NCBI RefSeq assembly: GCF_009789075.1
Contig: NZ_WNXQ01000004.1
Span: 310,001-374,000, forward strand
Direction of reading: 5' to 3'
Origin: Pseudooceanicola pacificus
Lineage (GTDB): Bacteria; Pseudomonadota; Alphaproteobacteria; Rhodobacterales; Rhodobacteraceae
DNA: 64,000 nt
Both the position numbers and the translations under genes were made by a program. Shown one piece after another: positions 16,055-24,258 of this stretch. How positions within the stretch are numbered: position 1 is the stretch's first letter; each line of letters begins with the position of its first letter. A model generated the notes under the pieces. That model saw only the letters and a program-made list of their open reading frames with translations, was not told where the DNA came from and searched no databases.

Positions 16055-17348
16055 AGTCGGCTTTGTCGGCCTGGCCGTCCTCTGCGTGCTGCTGCTCGTG
16101 CGCGTTCCGCTGGCTGTGGCCATGGCCGGCGTGGCCTATGTCGGCACCGGCTACATGGTCGGCTGGCCGGCGGCGCTGAGCACGCTGGCCACGACACCCT
16201 ACAACTTCACCGCAAGCTGGACGCTCAGCGCCATCCCGATGTTCCTGCTGATGGGCTATGTCAGCTTCTACGCGAACCTGACCAACCGCCTGTTCGATGC
16301 GGCGCGGGTCGTGTTCCGCATGATCCCGGGCGGCCTGGGGATCGCCTGCATCATGGCGTGTTCGGGCTTCGCGGCTGCCTGTGGATCCAGCCTGGCGGGC
16401 GCGGCTGCCATGGGTCGGATCGCGATTCCCCGCATGGTTGCCCAGGGATACCATCCCGGCATCGCATGCGGCCTTGTTGCCGCCGGTGGCACCCTGGGTG
16501 CGCTGATCCCGCCGTCGATCCTGATGATCCTCTATTGCGTTTTCACCGAAACAGCGGTGACGCCTGTCTTTCTGGGCGGCATATCGGTCGGATTGCTCAC
16601 GGCCTTCGGCTACTGCGTGGTCATCTACCTCGTTGCGCTCTTCCGGCCCCACCTCATCCCCAGGGAGGCGCAGGACAGGGACGGCACGACCACCGGTCAG
16701 GCCCTGGGCGGCGTCGCCCCCATCATCGCGCTTATCCTGCTGGTGTTCGGCGGCATGTTCGGCGGACTGTTCACGGCGACGGAGGCCGGGGCCGTCGGGG
16801 CTGTCGGTGCAATCCTGCTGGCCTGGTTCATCGGACAGCTGAACACCGGCAGTTTGCTGGAGGCGATCCGCGAGACGCTGGTGACCTGCAGCGCCCTGTT
16901 CTTTGTCGGAGTCGGGACCGTCCTGTTCACCCGGTTTCTGTCGCTCAGCGGCGTTACGGGACTGATCGGCAACGCCTTTTCGGACGCCGGCATGAGCTAC
17001 TGGCAGATCATGCTGATCATTGTGCTCATTTACCTGGTGCTGGGCATGTTCATGGAGCCGCTCGGCGCGATGCTTGTGACCCTGCCGATCCTGCTGCCGA
17101 TCCTCGAGGCGAATGACCTGAGCCTGATCTGGTTCGGGGTCGTGGTCGTCAAGCTTCTGGAAATCGGGATGATTACCCCGCCAATCGGCATGAACGTCTT
17201 CGTCATCAGATCCGTCGCGTCAGACTACGCATCGCTGAGCCAGATGTTTGCGGGGGCCGTTCTCTTCATTGTCTCGGACATTTTTGTGCTGGCCGCGATC
17301 ATCGCCTTTCCGTCGATCGTCCTCTTCCTGCCAAGGCTACTAGGCTAG
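16044..17348 (+). CDS. dctM: TRAP transporter large permease DctM family
   Basis: Large membrane subunit (434 aa, about 12 hydrophobic segments) that couples uptake to the ion gradient. Typical motifs are the GSSLAGAAAMGRIAIPRM block and GTLGALIPPSILMILY. The C-terminal half has the repeat-related GMFMEPLGAMLVTLPILLPI. It is the last gene of the operon starting at 12111 and ends four bases from the convergent glutathione transferase gene. Confidence 0.9.
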   Translation: MNTEVGFVGLAVLCVLLLVRVPLAVAMAGVAYVGTGYMVGWPAALSTLATTPYNFTASWTLSAIPMFLLMGYVSFYANLTNRLFDAARVVFRMIPGGLGIACIMACSGFAAACGSSLAGAAAMGRIAIPRMVAQGYHPGIACGLVAAGGTLGALIPPSILMILYCVFTETAVTPVFLGGISVGLLTAFGYCVVIYLVALFRPHLIPREAQDRDGTTTGQALGGVAPIIALILLVFGGMFGGLFTATEAGAVGAVGAILLAWFIGQLNTGSLLEAIRETLVTCSALFFVGVGTVLFTRFLSLSGVTGLIGNAFSDAGMSYWQIMLIIVLIYLVLGMFMEPLGAMLVTLPILLPILEANDLSLIWFGVVVVKLLEIGMITPPIGMNVFVIRSVASDYASLSQMFAGAVLFIVSDIFVLAAIIAFPSIVLFLPRLLG

Positions 17349-17351
17349 GGG

Positions 17352-18020
17352 TTATGTCTCCAAAGGCATGTTCCTGTCGGATCGCCCCATGTCACGCCAT
17401 CCCTGCACACTTGGTCGGGCCGACATTCGGTCGTGCCATGCATGCAGATGGCCAAGGTGCGACGGGATCGTCAGTTTGACGATATCCGCAAAAATGAAGG
17501 CGGCGACGACGGTTATGTCCGCCATCGAAAACGTCTCGCCCGCGACATTGGGGCGCTGCGAAAGGACCTCGTCGAAATATCGCGCCCCGCGCAACGCCTT
17601 GTCGCGCATCCGCTCGCCCCATTCGGCATTCTGGTAGAGCTCGACATCGGGCCCGAGACCAGGGGTCGCGTGATGGAAGTAGACGCTGATCGGGTCCAGG
17701 AATTCGATCTCGGCGCGCTTGTTCATCATGTGGATCACACCCCGTTCCCGCGCCGTGGTGCCGGTGAGGCGGGGCCGGTCACCAAGATGATCAAGGTATT
17801 CGGTGATTGCGGTGCATTCGGCAATGAATGCCCCGTCTGCAAGTTCGAGGACGGGCAGGGTGCCCGAATAGTTCTTCGCCAGAAACTCCGGCCGCTTGTG
17901 GGCGCCGGTCCTCAGGTTCACTTCGACAAAACGGACCTTGTCCTGCAAACCCAATTCCGCCAGCGCGATGCGAACACGGGCAGGAAAGGGCCCCCGGTTG
18001 AAATCATGGATCGTCATCAT
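17352..18020 (-). CDS. Glutathione S-transferase
   Basis: A 222-aa cytosolic GST. The N-terminal thioredoxin-like domain includes FPARVRIALAELGL and the cis-Pro glutathione-site motif SGTLPVLELADG (about 52-63), followed by ECTAITEYLD. The C-terminal all-helical domain has SMADITVVAAFIFADI. Two ATGs at 18020 and 18017 are both possible. It diverges from a TetR gene, with a perfect inverted repeat 18 bp upstream of its start, so induction by an electrophile is plausible. Confidence 0.9.
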   Translation of the reverse strand: MMTIHDFNRGPFPARVRIALAELGLQDKVRFVEVNLRTGAHKRPEFLAKNYSGTLPVLELADGAFIAECTAITEYLDHLGDRPRLTGTTARERGVIHMMNKRAEIEFLDPISVYFHHATPGLGPDVELYQNAEWGERMRDKALRGARYFDEVLSQRPNVAGETFSMADITVVAAFIFADIVKLTIPSHLGHLHAWHDRMSARPSVQGWRDMGRSDRNMPLET

Positions 18021-18037
18021 TGGGATTTGCGCCTCTA

Positions 18038-18053
18038 CCTACCACTTGGTAGG
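18038..18053. promoter_or_regulatory. Operator between gst and tetR
   Basis: CCTACCA-CT-TGGTAGG is a perfect inverted repeat with 7-bp arms and a 2-bp centre. It lies in the 98-bp divergent region, 18 bp from the gst start and 65 bp from the tetR start. This is the usual geometry for a TetR repressor acting on both genes. Confidence 0.65.
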
Positions 18054-18118
18054 CACTTTGACATGGCTCGCCGCAGAGTCAATCCTGCACCATGCAAGAG
18101 AATTGAAAGCGATAGGTC

Positions 18119-18676
18119 ATGTCCAACACCACCAGGGAGAAGATCCTCTCGACAGCTCGAACGCAGGTGCAGGCGCATGGCTATGACGGTTTGAATTTCC
18201 GGGACCTTGCCGCGACGATCGGCATCAGGGCGCCCAGCCTCTATCATCATTTCCCGAGCAAGGCGGCCCTCGGCGCCGCCGTGGCGCGGCGGTATTGCGA
18301 GGATGTGCAGGCGGCCCTCGACGCAATTTCGCAAGAGCATGACACACCGCGGGCCTGCCTGCTGGCCTATCCGGGGATATTCCGAAAGGCTCTGGACGGC
18401 GACAATCGCATCTGCCTGGCAAGCTTTCTGTCAGCCCAGAGCGATGACGTTCCCGAAGAGGTGCAGACAGAGATCCGCGAGTTTATCAATATCAACGTGA
18501 CATGGCTTGCCGGGAAGCTGTCCCAGCTTGAGCCCGAGACCATCGCCATGCGGCGCGCCGATGCCATCTACGCGGCGGTCGCAGGGGCGCAATTGACGGC
18601 ACGCGGGTTGGGCGGTTTGCCCCGGTATGATGGCATTATCGCAAGCTATAGAGCCGTCGGTCTGCTACCGGCGTGA
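18119..18676 (+). CDS. TetR/AcrR-family regulator, divergent from gst
   Basis: A 185-aa regulator with an N-terminal TetR DNA-binding domain (TREKILSTARTQVQAHGY at 5-22, LAATIGIRAPSLYHHFPSK at 31-49) and a C-terminal helical domain of the YcdC/TetR_C type. It is transcribed divergently from the glutathione transferase with a perfect palindrome between them, so local repression of both genes is likely. Confidence 0.87.
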   Translation: MSNTTREKILSTARTQVQAHGYDGLNFRDLAATIGIRAPSLYHHFPSKAALGAAVARRYCEDVQAALDAISQEHDTPRACLLAYPGIFRKALDGDNRICLASFLSAQSDDVPEEVQTEIREFININVTWLAGKLSQLEPETIAMRRADAIYAAVAGAQLTARGLGGLPRYDGIIASYRAVGLLPA

Positions 18677-18851
18677 CACGATCGCACCCGGGCCAGCGGC
18701 ACCCGGGCCTTGTCAGAGAAGGGCTGTCTTGTCCGTGCATCTGATCGTGGCGTGGCCCGCAGCGGATGGCGGCCCGCCGGCCTGTGCCAGGCTTCACGCC
18801 TTGCGCGGCTCAGGCCGGGTCCAGGGCCTGTCGGGCCGTTGCGCTCATGTC

Positions 18852-19220
18852 CTAGGTGCGTCGCGCACCCGGACCCACATCCCGGAACGCTTCGCTCAGC
18901 CAGGACCGCATGTCGGCATCCACGTCCTCGTCGGGTTCGAGTGTGAACCGGTGCGTGATGACTGTCTTTGTCGTGGCAAAGGCTGCTTTCAGGTGCTGGT
19001 GCCTGACCTCTCGCAGCAGGTCGATCGAGCACTCCAGATACTTGCCCTTCACATATGCGGTCGCAAAGGTCCGCGTGCTTTTCCAGGCAACCATGGTTCT
19101 GGAAACCTTCTCGGTCACGCCGTCGCCCGCGGCCAGTGCCGCGTCCCGAAACGCCATGAACACGGGAACGGCGTCCTGGTTCTTGTCCGCAAGATACTGT
19201 TCGACTTGAGGCTTTGTCAT
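18852..19220 (-). CDS. Small DUF5655-like protein
   Basis: A 122-aa soluble protein (MTKPQVEQYLADKNQDAVPV...) with the look of the DUF5655 family: a helical N-terminus, then VSRTMVAWKSTRTFATAYVKG and YLECSIDLLREV. Family function is unknown, and relatives bind or accompany nucleic-acid-related domains in some cases. It stands alone, between the forward tetR and the reverse phosphonate operon. Assignment to the family is from memory of its pattern and is moderate. Confidence 0.6.
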   Translation of the reverse strand: MTKPQVEQYLADKNQDAVPVFMAFRDAALAAGDGVTEKVSRTMVAWKSTRTFATAYVKGKYLECSIDLLREVRHQHLKAAFATTKTVITHRFTLEPDEDVDADMRSWLSEAFRDVGPGARRT

Positions 19221-19406
19221 ACCGAAAACCTAGCGCCCGCGCCCCGAAGGTCGAGCGGCAGCATCCTGCGCCGCAAAGCCAATCTTCGTCGCGAGTCCGT
19301 CTTCGAGGTTCATCCAGGCGACGGTGTCGTCGGACATCGCGTCGACGTCGGCGGGAAACTGGGTGCCGGACACGATGGCTCCGTATCTCCCGATGGCCGG
19401 GTAGCT

Positions 19407-19435
19407 GGCGGGGGAGGAGAGGCCCCCTCCCCGCC
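19407..19435 (-). terminator. GC-rich hairpin after the phosphonopyruvate hydrolase-like gene
   Basis: GGCGGGGGAGG (19407-19417) pairs with CCTCCCCGCC (19426-19435) apart from one bulged G, directly downstream (reverse strand) of the gene ending at 19442. There is no T-tract, but position and stem strength fit the end of the reverse operon. Confidence 0.5.
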
Positions 19436-19441
19436 AAGGGT

Positions 19442-20317
19442 TCAGCGCAGGAAGCGCTTTTCGATCCGCTTCACCTCGTCCATGTCCTGAAGGCGGAAGA
19501 TCTCCGAGACGGGCACGATCTCTTCGTTCACCGTCTCGATCCCGCCTTCCGCGATGATCTGCGCAAAGACTTTTTGCATCCCGGTCACGGCGGCGCGGAT
19601 GGCGTGGTTGCCGTAGATCAGCATCCCGATCTTGCCGTGCGCGCGCGCCCGGGCCTCCGTCATCTGGGGATAGGCCGTCGGCACGATGACGATGGGCACG
19701 GAGCCGGACCAGGTCGCGATGAAGCTTTCGATTTCGTCCGGGGTCTCTTGCTTGGAATGGATCAGGATCATGTCGGCGCCAGCGGCCTCGTAGGCACGGG
19801 CGCGCTCCAGCGCCTCGGCCTCGCCGCGCCCGGCGATCAGCGCCTCGACCCGCGCGATAATCAGGAAATCCGGATCGCTCCGCGCGCTGACCGCGGCCTC
19901 GATCTTGCCCTGGTTTTCCGGGATCGGCAAAAGATCCTGACGACCGCCGGCAATCAGCGACGTGACCTTGGGAAAGGCCTTGTCCTCGATCACCACGGCC
20001 GAGGCGCCCGCTGCCTCGAACTGCTTCACGGTGTGGATGACATTGACCGCATTGCCATACCCGGTGTCGATATCGGCAACGATCGGCAGGGACGACCGGT
20101 CGGCCATCCGGCGCATGTTGTCCAGATGCTGGGTCATCGAAACAAGCGAGACGTCCGCGAGGCCCAAGGCCGCCGAAAACTCGAACCCGCTGGCCCAGAT
20201 GGCGTCGAACCCGGCTTCTTCCACCAGGCGGGCGGACATTGGGTCATGGGCTGCCATGACGCGGGCCATCCCGCCAGAAGAGATGATCTCTCGCAGCGAC
20301 TTGCTGGTGTTTCTCAT
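19442..20317 (-). CDS. palA: Phosphonopyruvate hydrolase-like enzyme (PEP mutase/isocitrate lyase superfamily)
   Basis: A 291-aa TIM-barrel enzyme. Mg-binding residues are in VADIDTGYGN (D82, D84) and E111, and the active-site loop reads EDKAFPKVTSL (111-121). PEP mutases have EDK-x-FPK-T-N-S, with an Asn that is replaced by Thr (Thr118) in Variovorax Pal2 phosphonopyruvate hydrolase; here the residue is Thr119. Overall similarity to the PEP mutase type continues through PDFLIIARVEALIAG, MILIHSKQ and VSEIFRLQ. The enzyme would cleave phosphonopyruvate to pyruvate and phosphate. The preceding aminotransferase would supply that substrate from phosphonoalanine. The start ATG follows AAGGAGA. The gene symbol is proposed by analogy with the Pal2 system. 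Confidence 0.75.
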   Translation of the reverse strand: MRNTSKSLREIISSGGMARVMAAHDPMSARLVEEAGFDAIWASGFEFSAALGLADVSLVSMTQHLDNMRRMADRSSLPIVADIDTGYGNAVNVIHTVKQFEAAGASAVVIEDKAFPKVTSLIAGGRQDLLPIPENQGKIEAAVSARSDPDFLIIARVEALIAGRGEAEALERARAYEAAGADMILIHSKQETPDEIESFIATWSGSVPIVIVPTAYPQMTEARARAHGKIGMLIYGNHAIRAAVTGMQKVFAQIIAEGGIETVNEEIVPVSEIFRLQDMDEVKRIEKRFLR

Positions 20318-20349
20318 TGTCGGGTCTCCTTCCCTTGTGGGGATCAGGC

Positions 20350-21555
20350 TCAAGCGGCCAGTTTTGCGACGGCGGCGCCAATGGCGCTGCAGGCGTGTCG
20401 CAGGTCTTCCTCGGAGGATGCGTAGGAAATGCGGATGAAGCCGTCGGCCAGGAAGCCCGAACCGGGCACCACGGCGACGCCGGCCTCTTCCATAAGGTAC
20501 ATGGCGAAATCCATGTCTGTCGCGATCCGCCTGCCAGAGGGTGCCATCCGGCCCAGCAGTGCATCGCAGGCGGCGAAAACATAGAAGGCGCCATCGGGTG
20601 TGCGGCAGCTGAGCCCATCAATCCCGTTGAGCAGGTCGACCACAAGGTCTCGTCGCGCCCGGAAGGCCGTGCGGAAGTCCGGCAGAAAGCTCTGATCGCC
20701 GGTCAACGCCTCAAGCGCGGCATATTGCGCAATCGAGCAGGTGTGCGAGGTCGACTGACCCTGCACGGTATTCATCGCCTTTACCAGCTCCAGCGGGCCA
20801 GCCGCATAGCCCACGCGCCAGCCGGTCATCGCATAGGATTTCGACACGCCGTTGACTGTCAGGACCCGGCCTGCCAGATCGGGTGCGACCTCGGCCATGG
20901 TGGCAAAGGCGGCCTCGCCATAGACGAGATGTTCATAGATGTCGTCGGACAGGACCCAGACATCAGGGAAGTCGCGCAACACGTCGGCCAGCGCGGCGAG
21001 GTCGGCACGGGAGTACACGGCGCCGGTCGGGTTCGACGGCGAATTGAGCATCAGCCACTTGGTGCGCGGGCCAAGCGCCGCCCGCAGCGCCTCGGGCTTC
21101 AGGATGAAACCGTCGGCGACATGGGTTTCGATCGCAATGGGCGTACCACCGGCCAGCTTGACCATCTCGGGATAGGACACCCAGCACGGCGTCGGGAACA
21201 CCACCTCGGATCCCTCGTCGAGGCTTGCCACCAGCGCATTGAACAGAAGCTGTTTGGCGCCACACCCCACGGTGACCTGATCGGCCGAGAAGGTGAGCCC
21301 GTTCTCGCGCCGGAACTTGTCCGCCACCGCCTCGCGCAGCGGCGCGATCCCGGCCACCGCAGTGTATTTCGTGTGCCCGGCCGCGATTGCATCGGTTGCG
21401 GCCTTGCAGATGTTGGGCGGGGTGTCGAAATCCGGCTCGCCCTGGCTGAGCGTGATGATGGACCGGCCTTCGGCCCGAAGGCTCGCCGCCAGTGCGGTCA
21501 TGGCCTTGGTCTGCGACGGTTTCACCGCCGCCAGTTTCGAGGAAAGAATTCCCAT
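20350..21555 (-). CDS. PLP-dependent aminotransferase (AspC-like), probable phosphonoalanine transaminase
   Basis: A 401-aa class I/II aminotransferase. The PLP lysine is K239 in NGVSKSYAMTGWR, with SNPTG at 174-178, SDDIYEHL at 203-210 and a C-terminal FIRISYASS substrate-binding Arg. The general fold is that of aspartate/aromatic aminotransferases. Directly upstream of a phosphonopyruvate hydrolase-like gene (32-base gap), it would convert L-phosphonoalanine to phosphonopyruvate, as PalB does in Variovorax Pal2. The start ATG at 21555 has only a weak ribosome-binding site, and an intercistronic hairpin precedes it. Confidence 0.85.
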   Translation of the reverse strand: MGILSSKLAAVKPSQTKAMTALAASLRAEGRSIITLSQGEPDFDTPPNICKAATDAIAAGHTKYTAVAGIAPLREAVADKFRRENGLTFSADQVTVGCGAKQLLFNALVASLDEGSEVVFPTPCWVSYPEMVKLAGGTPIAIETHVADGFILKPEALRAALGPRTKWLMLNSPSNPTGAVYSRADLAALADVLRDFPDVWVLSDDIYEHLVYGEAAFATMAEVAPDLAGRVLTVNGVSKSYAMTGWRVGYAAGPLELVKAMNTVQGQSTSHTCSIAQYAALEALTGDQSFLPDFRTAFRARRDLVVDLLNGIDGLSCRTPDGAFYVFAACDALLGRMAPSGRRIATDMDFAMYLMEEAGVAVVPGSGFLADGFIRISYASSEEDLRHACSAIGAAVAKLAA

Positions 21556-21585
21556 AGTCTTGTCTTTGCCTTTTGGAGGTAGGGG

Positions 21586-21608
21586 TGCGGGCCCGCGAAA
21601 GGCCCGCA
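21586..21608 (-). terminator. Intercistronic stem-loop after the binding-protein gene
   Basis: TGCGGGCC (21586-21593) and GGCCCGCA (21601-21608) form a perfect 8-bp stem with a 7-base loop. It sits in the 61-base gap between the binding-protein stop and the aminotransferase start. Such hairpins often stabilise or attenuate the transcript so that the binding protein is made in excess. Confidence 0.5.
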
Positions 21609-21616
21609 TTTGGGGA

Positions 21617-22600
21617 TCAGCCGCGTGCGGCGGCCCACAGTTCAAGCAGGTGCTCGCGCGCGTCGCCCGCATCGGTCTGATCGACGTCGATGACCTTGAT
21701 GTCCTTCATCAGTGGCAGGCCGCTGGCCGCGATGGACTCGTCAAGGTCGCCACGCGAGGGCCGGCGGAAGGTCAGCTCGAAGAGCTGTTGCTGAAGGCCG
21801 TGCGACAGCAGGATGTCATAGACCCGCTTGGCGTCGTCGGGGTTCGGGCCGTCCTTGATCAGGGCCATGCCTTCGGGCGACAGGAAGGTGCCATCGGTCG
21901 GATAGGTCAGCGAAATCTCGTCCTGTCCGCCCGCGACATAGCGCTGCGCTGCGTATTCCATGGTCATGCCGACCGGGTATTCGCCCTGGGCCACCGCCTT
22001 GTAGACGCCGCTGGTGCTGCCCTGCACCTCGACCACATCGGCCAGCCTTTGCACGCCCTCTTCGCCGTAGAGCCGGTAGATGCCGTAAAGCTGGGCATAG
22101 GCAGAGCTGGAATTGGCGGGATCGGCCATCGTGACCTTGCCTTCCCAGGCCGGGTCCATGAGGTCCTCCCATGTCGAGGGCGCCTTGCCGTCGAGAACGT
22201 CGGCATTCACCATCAGCACCATCACATGGGTGTTGGTCCCTGTCCAAGGAACGTCCTTGGCCTGAAGTGCGGGCAGAAGGCTGTCGGCCTCGGGCGTGGC
22301 GTAATCGGTAAACAGCTCAGAGAATCCCGCGAGGGTCGAGAAACCGCTGCTCCAGAACAGATCGGCGGCGGGGGCGGATTTCTCGGCGTCGATCCGGCGC
22401 AGCAGCGACCCGGAGCCGCCACCGATCACGTTGACCTTGATGTCGGGCGCCTGTTCGGCCAGCGCATCGAGCACCTGCGCCACCGCGTCCTCGCTGTTGG
22501 AGGTATAGAGGTTCACGTCCCCCGCCTGCGCGGCACCGGAGAGAGGGACGGACAGCGCGACGGAAAGGGCAAGCAGAGAGATACCGCGGAAATAGGTCAT
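21617..22600 (-). CDS. ABC substrate-binding protein, Fe(III)/2-aminoethylphosphonate type
   Basis: A 327-aa periplasmic binding protein of the FbpA/PhnS class. A signal peptide covers about residues 1-26 (ending SGAAQAG), then the domain opens with VNLYTSNSEDAVAQVLDALA. STWEDLMDPAWEGKV and NSSSAYAQLYGIYRLYG are characteristic. The tyrosine pair used for iron by FbpA is not obvious, whereas the Ser/Thr-rich ligand region GSTSGVYKAV suits a phosphonate or similar anion. Downstream enzymes point to phosphonoalanine or another phosphonate. Confidence 0.86.
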   Translation of the reverse strand: MTYFRGISLLALSVALSVPLSGAAQAGDVNLYTSNSEDAVAQVLDALAEQAPDIKVNVIGGGSGSLLRRIDAEKSAPAADLFWSSGFSTLAGFSELFTDYATPEADSLLPALQAKDVPWTGTNTHVMVLMVNADVLDGKAPSTWEDLMDPAWEGKVTMADPANSSSAYAQLYGIYRLYGEEGVQRLADVVEVQGSTSGVYKAVAQGEYPVGMTMEYAAQRYVAGGQDEISLTYPTDGTFLSPEGMALIKDGPNPDDAKRVYDILLSHGLQQQLFELTFRRPSRGDLDESIAASGLPLMKDIKVIDVDQTDAGDAREHLLELWAAARG

Positions 22601-22617
22601 GGTCTTCGGTCCTTTGG

Positions 22618-24258
22618 TCAAGATGAGAAGAGGCGTAATTTCATCACCTTGATCCCGATGAAGACCGGAACGAGGATGATGATCATGTTGATGACGCCGA
22701 AGGCCGAAGCCCGCGCCATCAGATCCGAGGAAATCAGGCGAAAGATCTGGATCGGCAGGGTTTCCTGCCCGGCCTGATAGATGACGACGCTGGCGCTCAG
22801 CTCGGCCACGGTGGTCACCCATGTCAGGATCGCCGCCGCCGCGATGCCGGGCGCCATCAGCGGCAGCACCACGTTGCGCAGGGTGCGCATCGGCGGCACC
22901 CCGAGGCTGACGGAGGCCTCTTCGAGCGAATTCGAGATGTTGTGCAGGTTGGACGAGGCATTGCGCACACCGAAGGGCAGGCGCCGCACCATCATGGCGA
23001 GGACCATGAGAATGGCCGTCCCGGTCAGCACCACCGGTCCGCTGTTGAATCCCTGCGCCAGTGCGATCCCCAGCACCGTGCCCGAAATGGTCAGCGGCAG
23101 CAGCAGCAGGTAGTCCACTGCCGGGCTCATCACGTTGCGCTTCTTGATCAGCAGATAGGACACCAGCGTCGCGAAGATGACGCCAAGCACCGTGGCGAGC
23201 GACGCGAATTTCAGCGAATTGCCGATCACCGACAGGTTGAAGTTCCAGATGCGCTGATAATGCTCCAGGGTGAACTGCCCCCAGTACAGCACCGGGCCGC
23301 GCGAGACCGTGAAGGATCCGACCAGCACCACCAGCGCGGGCAGCAGCGACAGCAGGATGATGATCCCGGCCAGCCCCGAGACGACAACGGATTTCCAGCC
23401 GCGCAGCCTGGCCCGGGGCGGCGTGCGCCCGGCAACCATCTGGTAGTTGCGCCTGGCCAGGTAGCGCCTCTGGAAGAACAGCACCGACGCGACCAGCAGG
23501 ATCGAGACCGTTGCGAGGGTGGACTGCATGGTGGGGTTGCCCCCGAGTTCGCTGATGAAGCTGCGGTAGGTCATGACCGAAAGCAACGTCACCCGCTGCG
23601 CCAGCGCGATGGAGATCGCGAAGTTGCCGACCGCCAGCGTGAAGACGATCAGCCCCGAAGACAGGACCGCCGGCAGGATGGTCGGAAACACCACCCGCAG
23701 ATAGGTGGGCAAAGGCGCTGTGCCGAGGCTCTGCCCGGCCTCTTCGAGGCTGTGATCCACCCCCCGCAGCGCCGCCAGCGCGGCCAGGAAAACGTGGACG
23801 TAGAACGTGAGCGTCATCACGTAGATCAGGCCGAACCAGCCGTAAAATCGCGGAAATCTCACGCCGATCAAGTCGAAGAGATTGGTGACGATCCCGTTGT
23901 TGCCGAACACCATGACCCAGGACTGCGCCGAGATCAGCTCGGGGATGATCAGGACCGACAGGGGCAGCAGCATGATGATATTGCTGAAGGGGATTTCGTA
24001 GCGGGCAACGACGAAGGCGAGGAAGACCCCGACGACGGTGCAGGTGCACGTCACGACGATGCCGAGGATGACGGTGTTCATCAGCGCCTCCAGGTAGCGC
24101 CCCTTGGTGAGAAAGGTCACGAACCCGTCCAGCGAAAAGCCGCCGCCTTCGCCGATGAAGCTGCGCGCCAGAACCCCCAGCACGGGGTAGCCGACGAAGA
24201 TGAGAAGAAACCCGAGGGCGAGGGCGGTCAGAAGCCCCCAGGGCAGAAAGCGGTTCAC
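22618..24258 (-). CDS. ABC transporter permease, two fused membrane domains (FbpB/PhnUV-like)
   Basis: A 546-aa permease with two ABC membrane domains in one chain and about 12 hydrophobic segments. Each half has an EAA loop: EEAGQSLGTAPLPTYLR in the first and EEASVSLGVPPMRTLRNVV in the second. I place the start at the GTG at 24258, which overlaps the ATPase stop as GTGA; a frame extension to 24285 would lie inside the ATPase gene. It works with the ATPase at 24255 and the binding protein at 21617. Confidence 0.88.
   Translation of the reverse strand: MNRFLPWGLLTALALGFLLIFVGYPVLGVLARSFIGEGGGFSLDGFVTFLTKGRYLEALMNTVILGIVVTCTCTVVGVFLAFVVARYEIPFSNIIMLLPLSVLIIPELISAQSWVMVFGNNGIVTNLFDLIGVRFPRFYGWFGLIYVMTLTFYVHVFLAALAALRGVDHSLEEAGQSLGTAPLPTYLRVVFPTILPAVLSSGLIVFTLAVGNFAISIALAQRVTLLSVMTYRSFISELGGNPTMQSTLATVSILLVASVLFFQRRYLARRNYQMVAGRTPPRARLRGWKSVVVSGLAGIIILLSLLPALVVLVGSFTVSRGPVLYWGQFTLEHYQRIWNFNLSVIGNSLKFASLATVLGVIFATLVSYLLIKKRNVMSPAVDYLLLLPLTISGTVLGIALAQGFNSGPVVLTGTAILMVLAMMVRRLPFGVRNASSNLHNISNSLEEASVSLGVPPMRTLRNVVLPLMAPGIAAAAILTWVTTVAELSASVVIYQAGQETLPIQIFRLISSDLMARASAFGVINMIIILVPVFIGIKVMKLRLFSS

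Noticed and set aside
18684..18709. Direct repeat GCACCCGGGCC occurring twice with a 4-base gap
   Set aside because: Just downstream of the tetR stop and containing the CCCGGG palindrome; may be part of a weak terminator, but it is short and GC-rich, so chance is plausible.
19230..19337. A 35-codon reverse frame (MSDDTVAWMNLEDGLATKIG...) between the DUF5655-like gene and the phosphonate operon
   Set aside because: The residues look protein-like, but the frame has no clear ribosome-binding site or family match. It could be the tail of a decayed gene; not strong enough to annotate.
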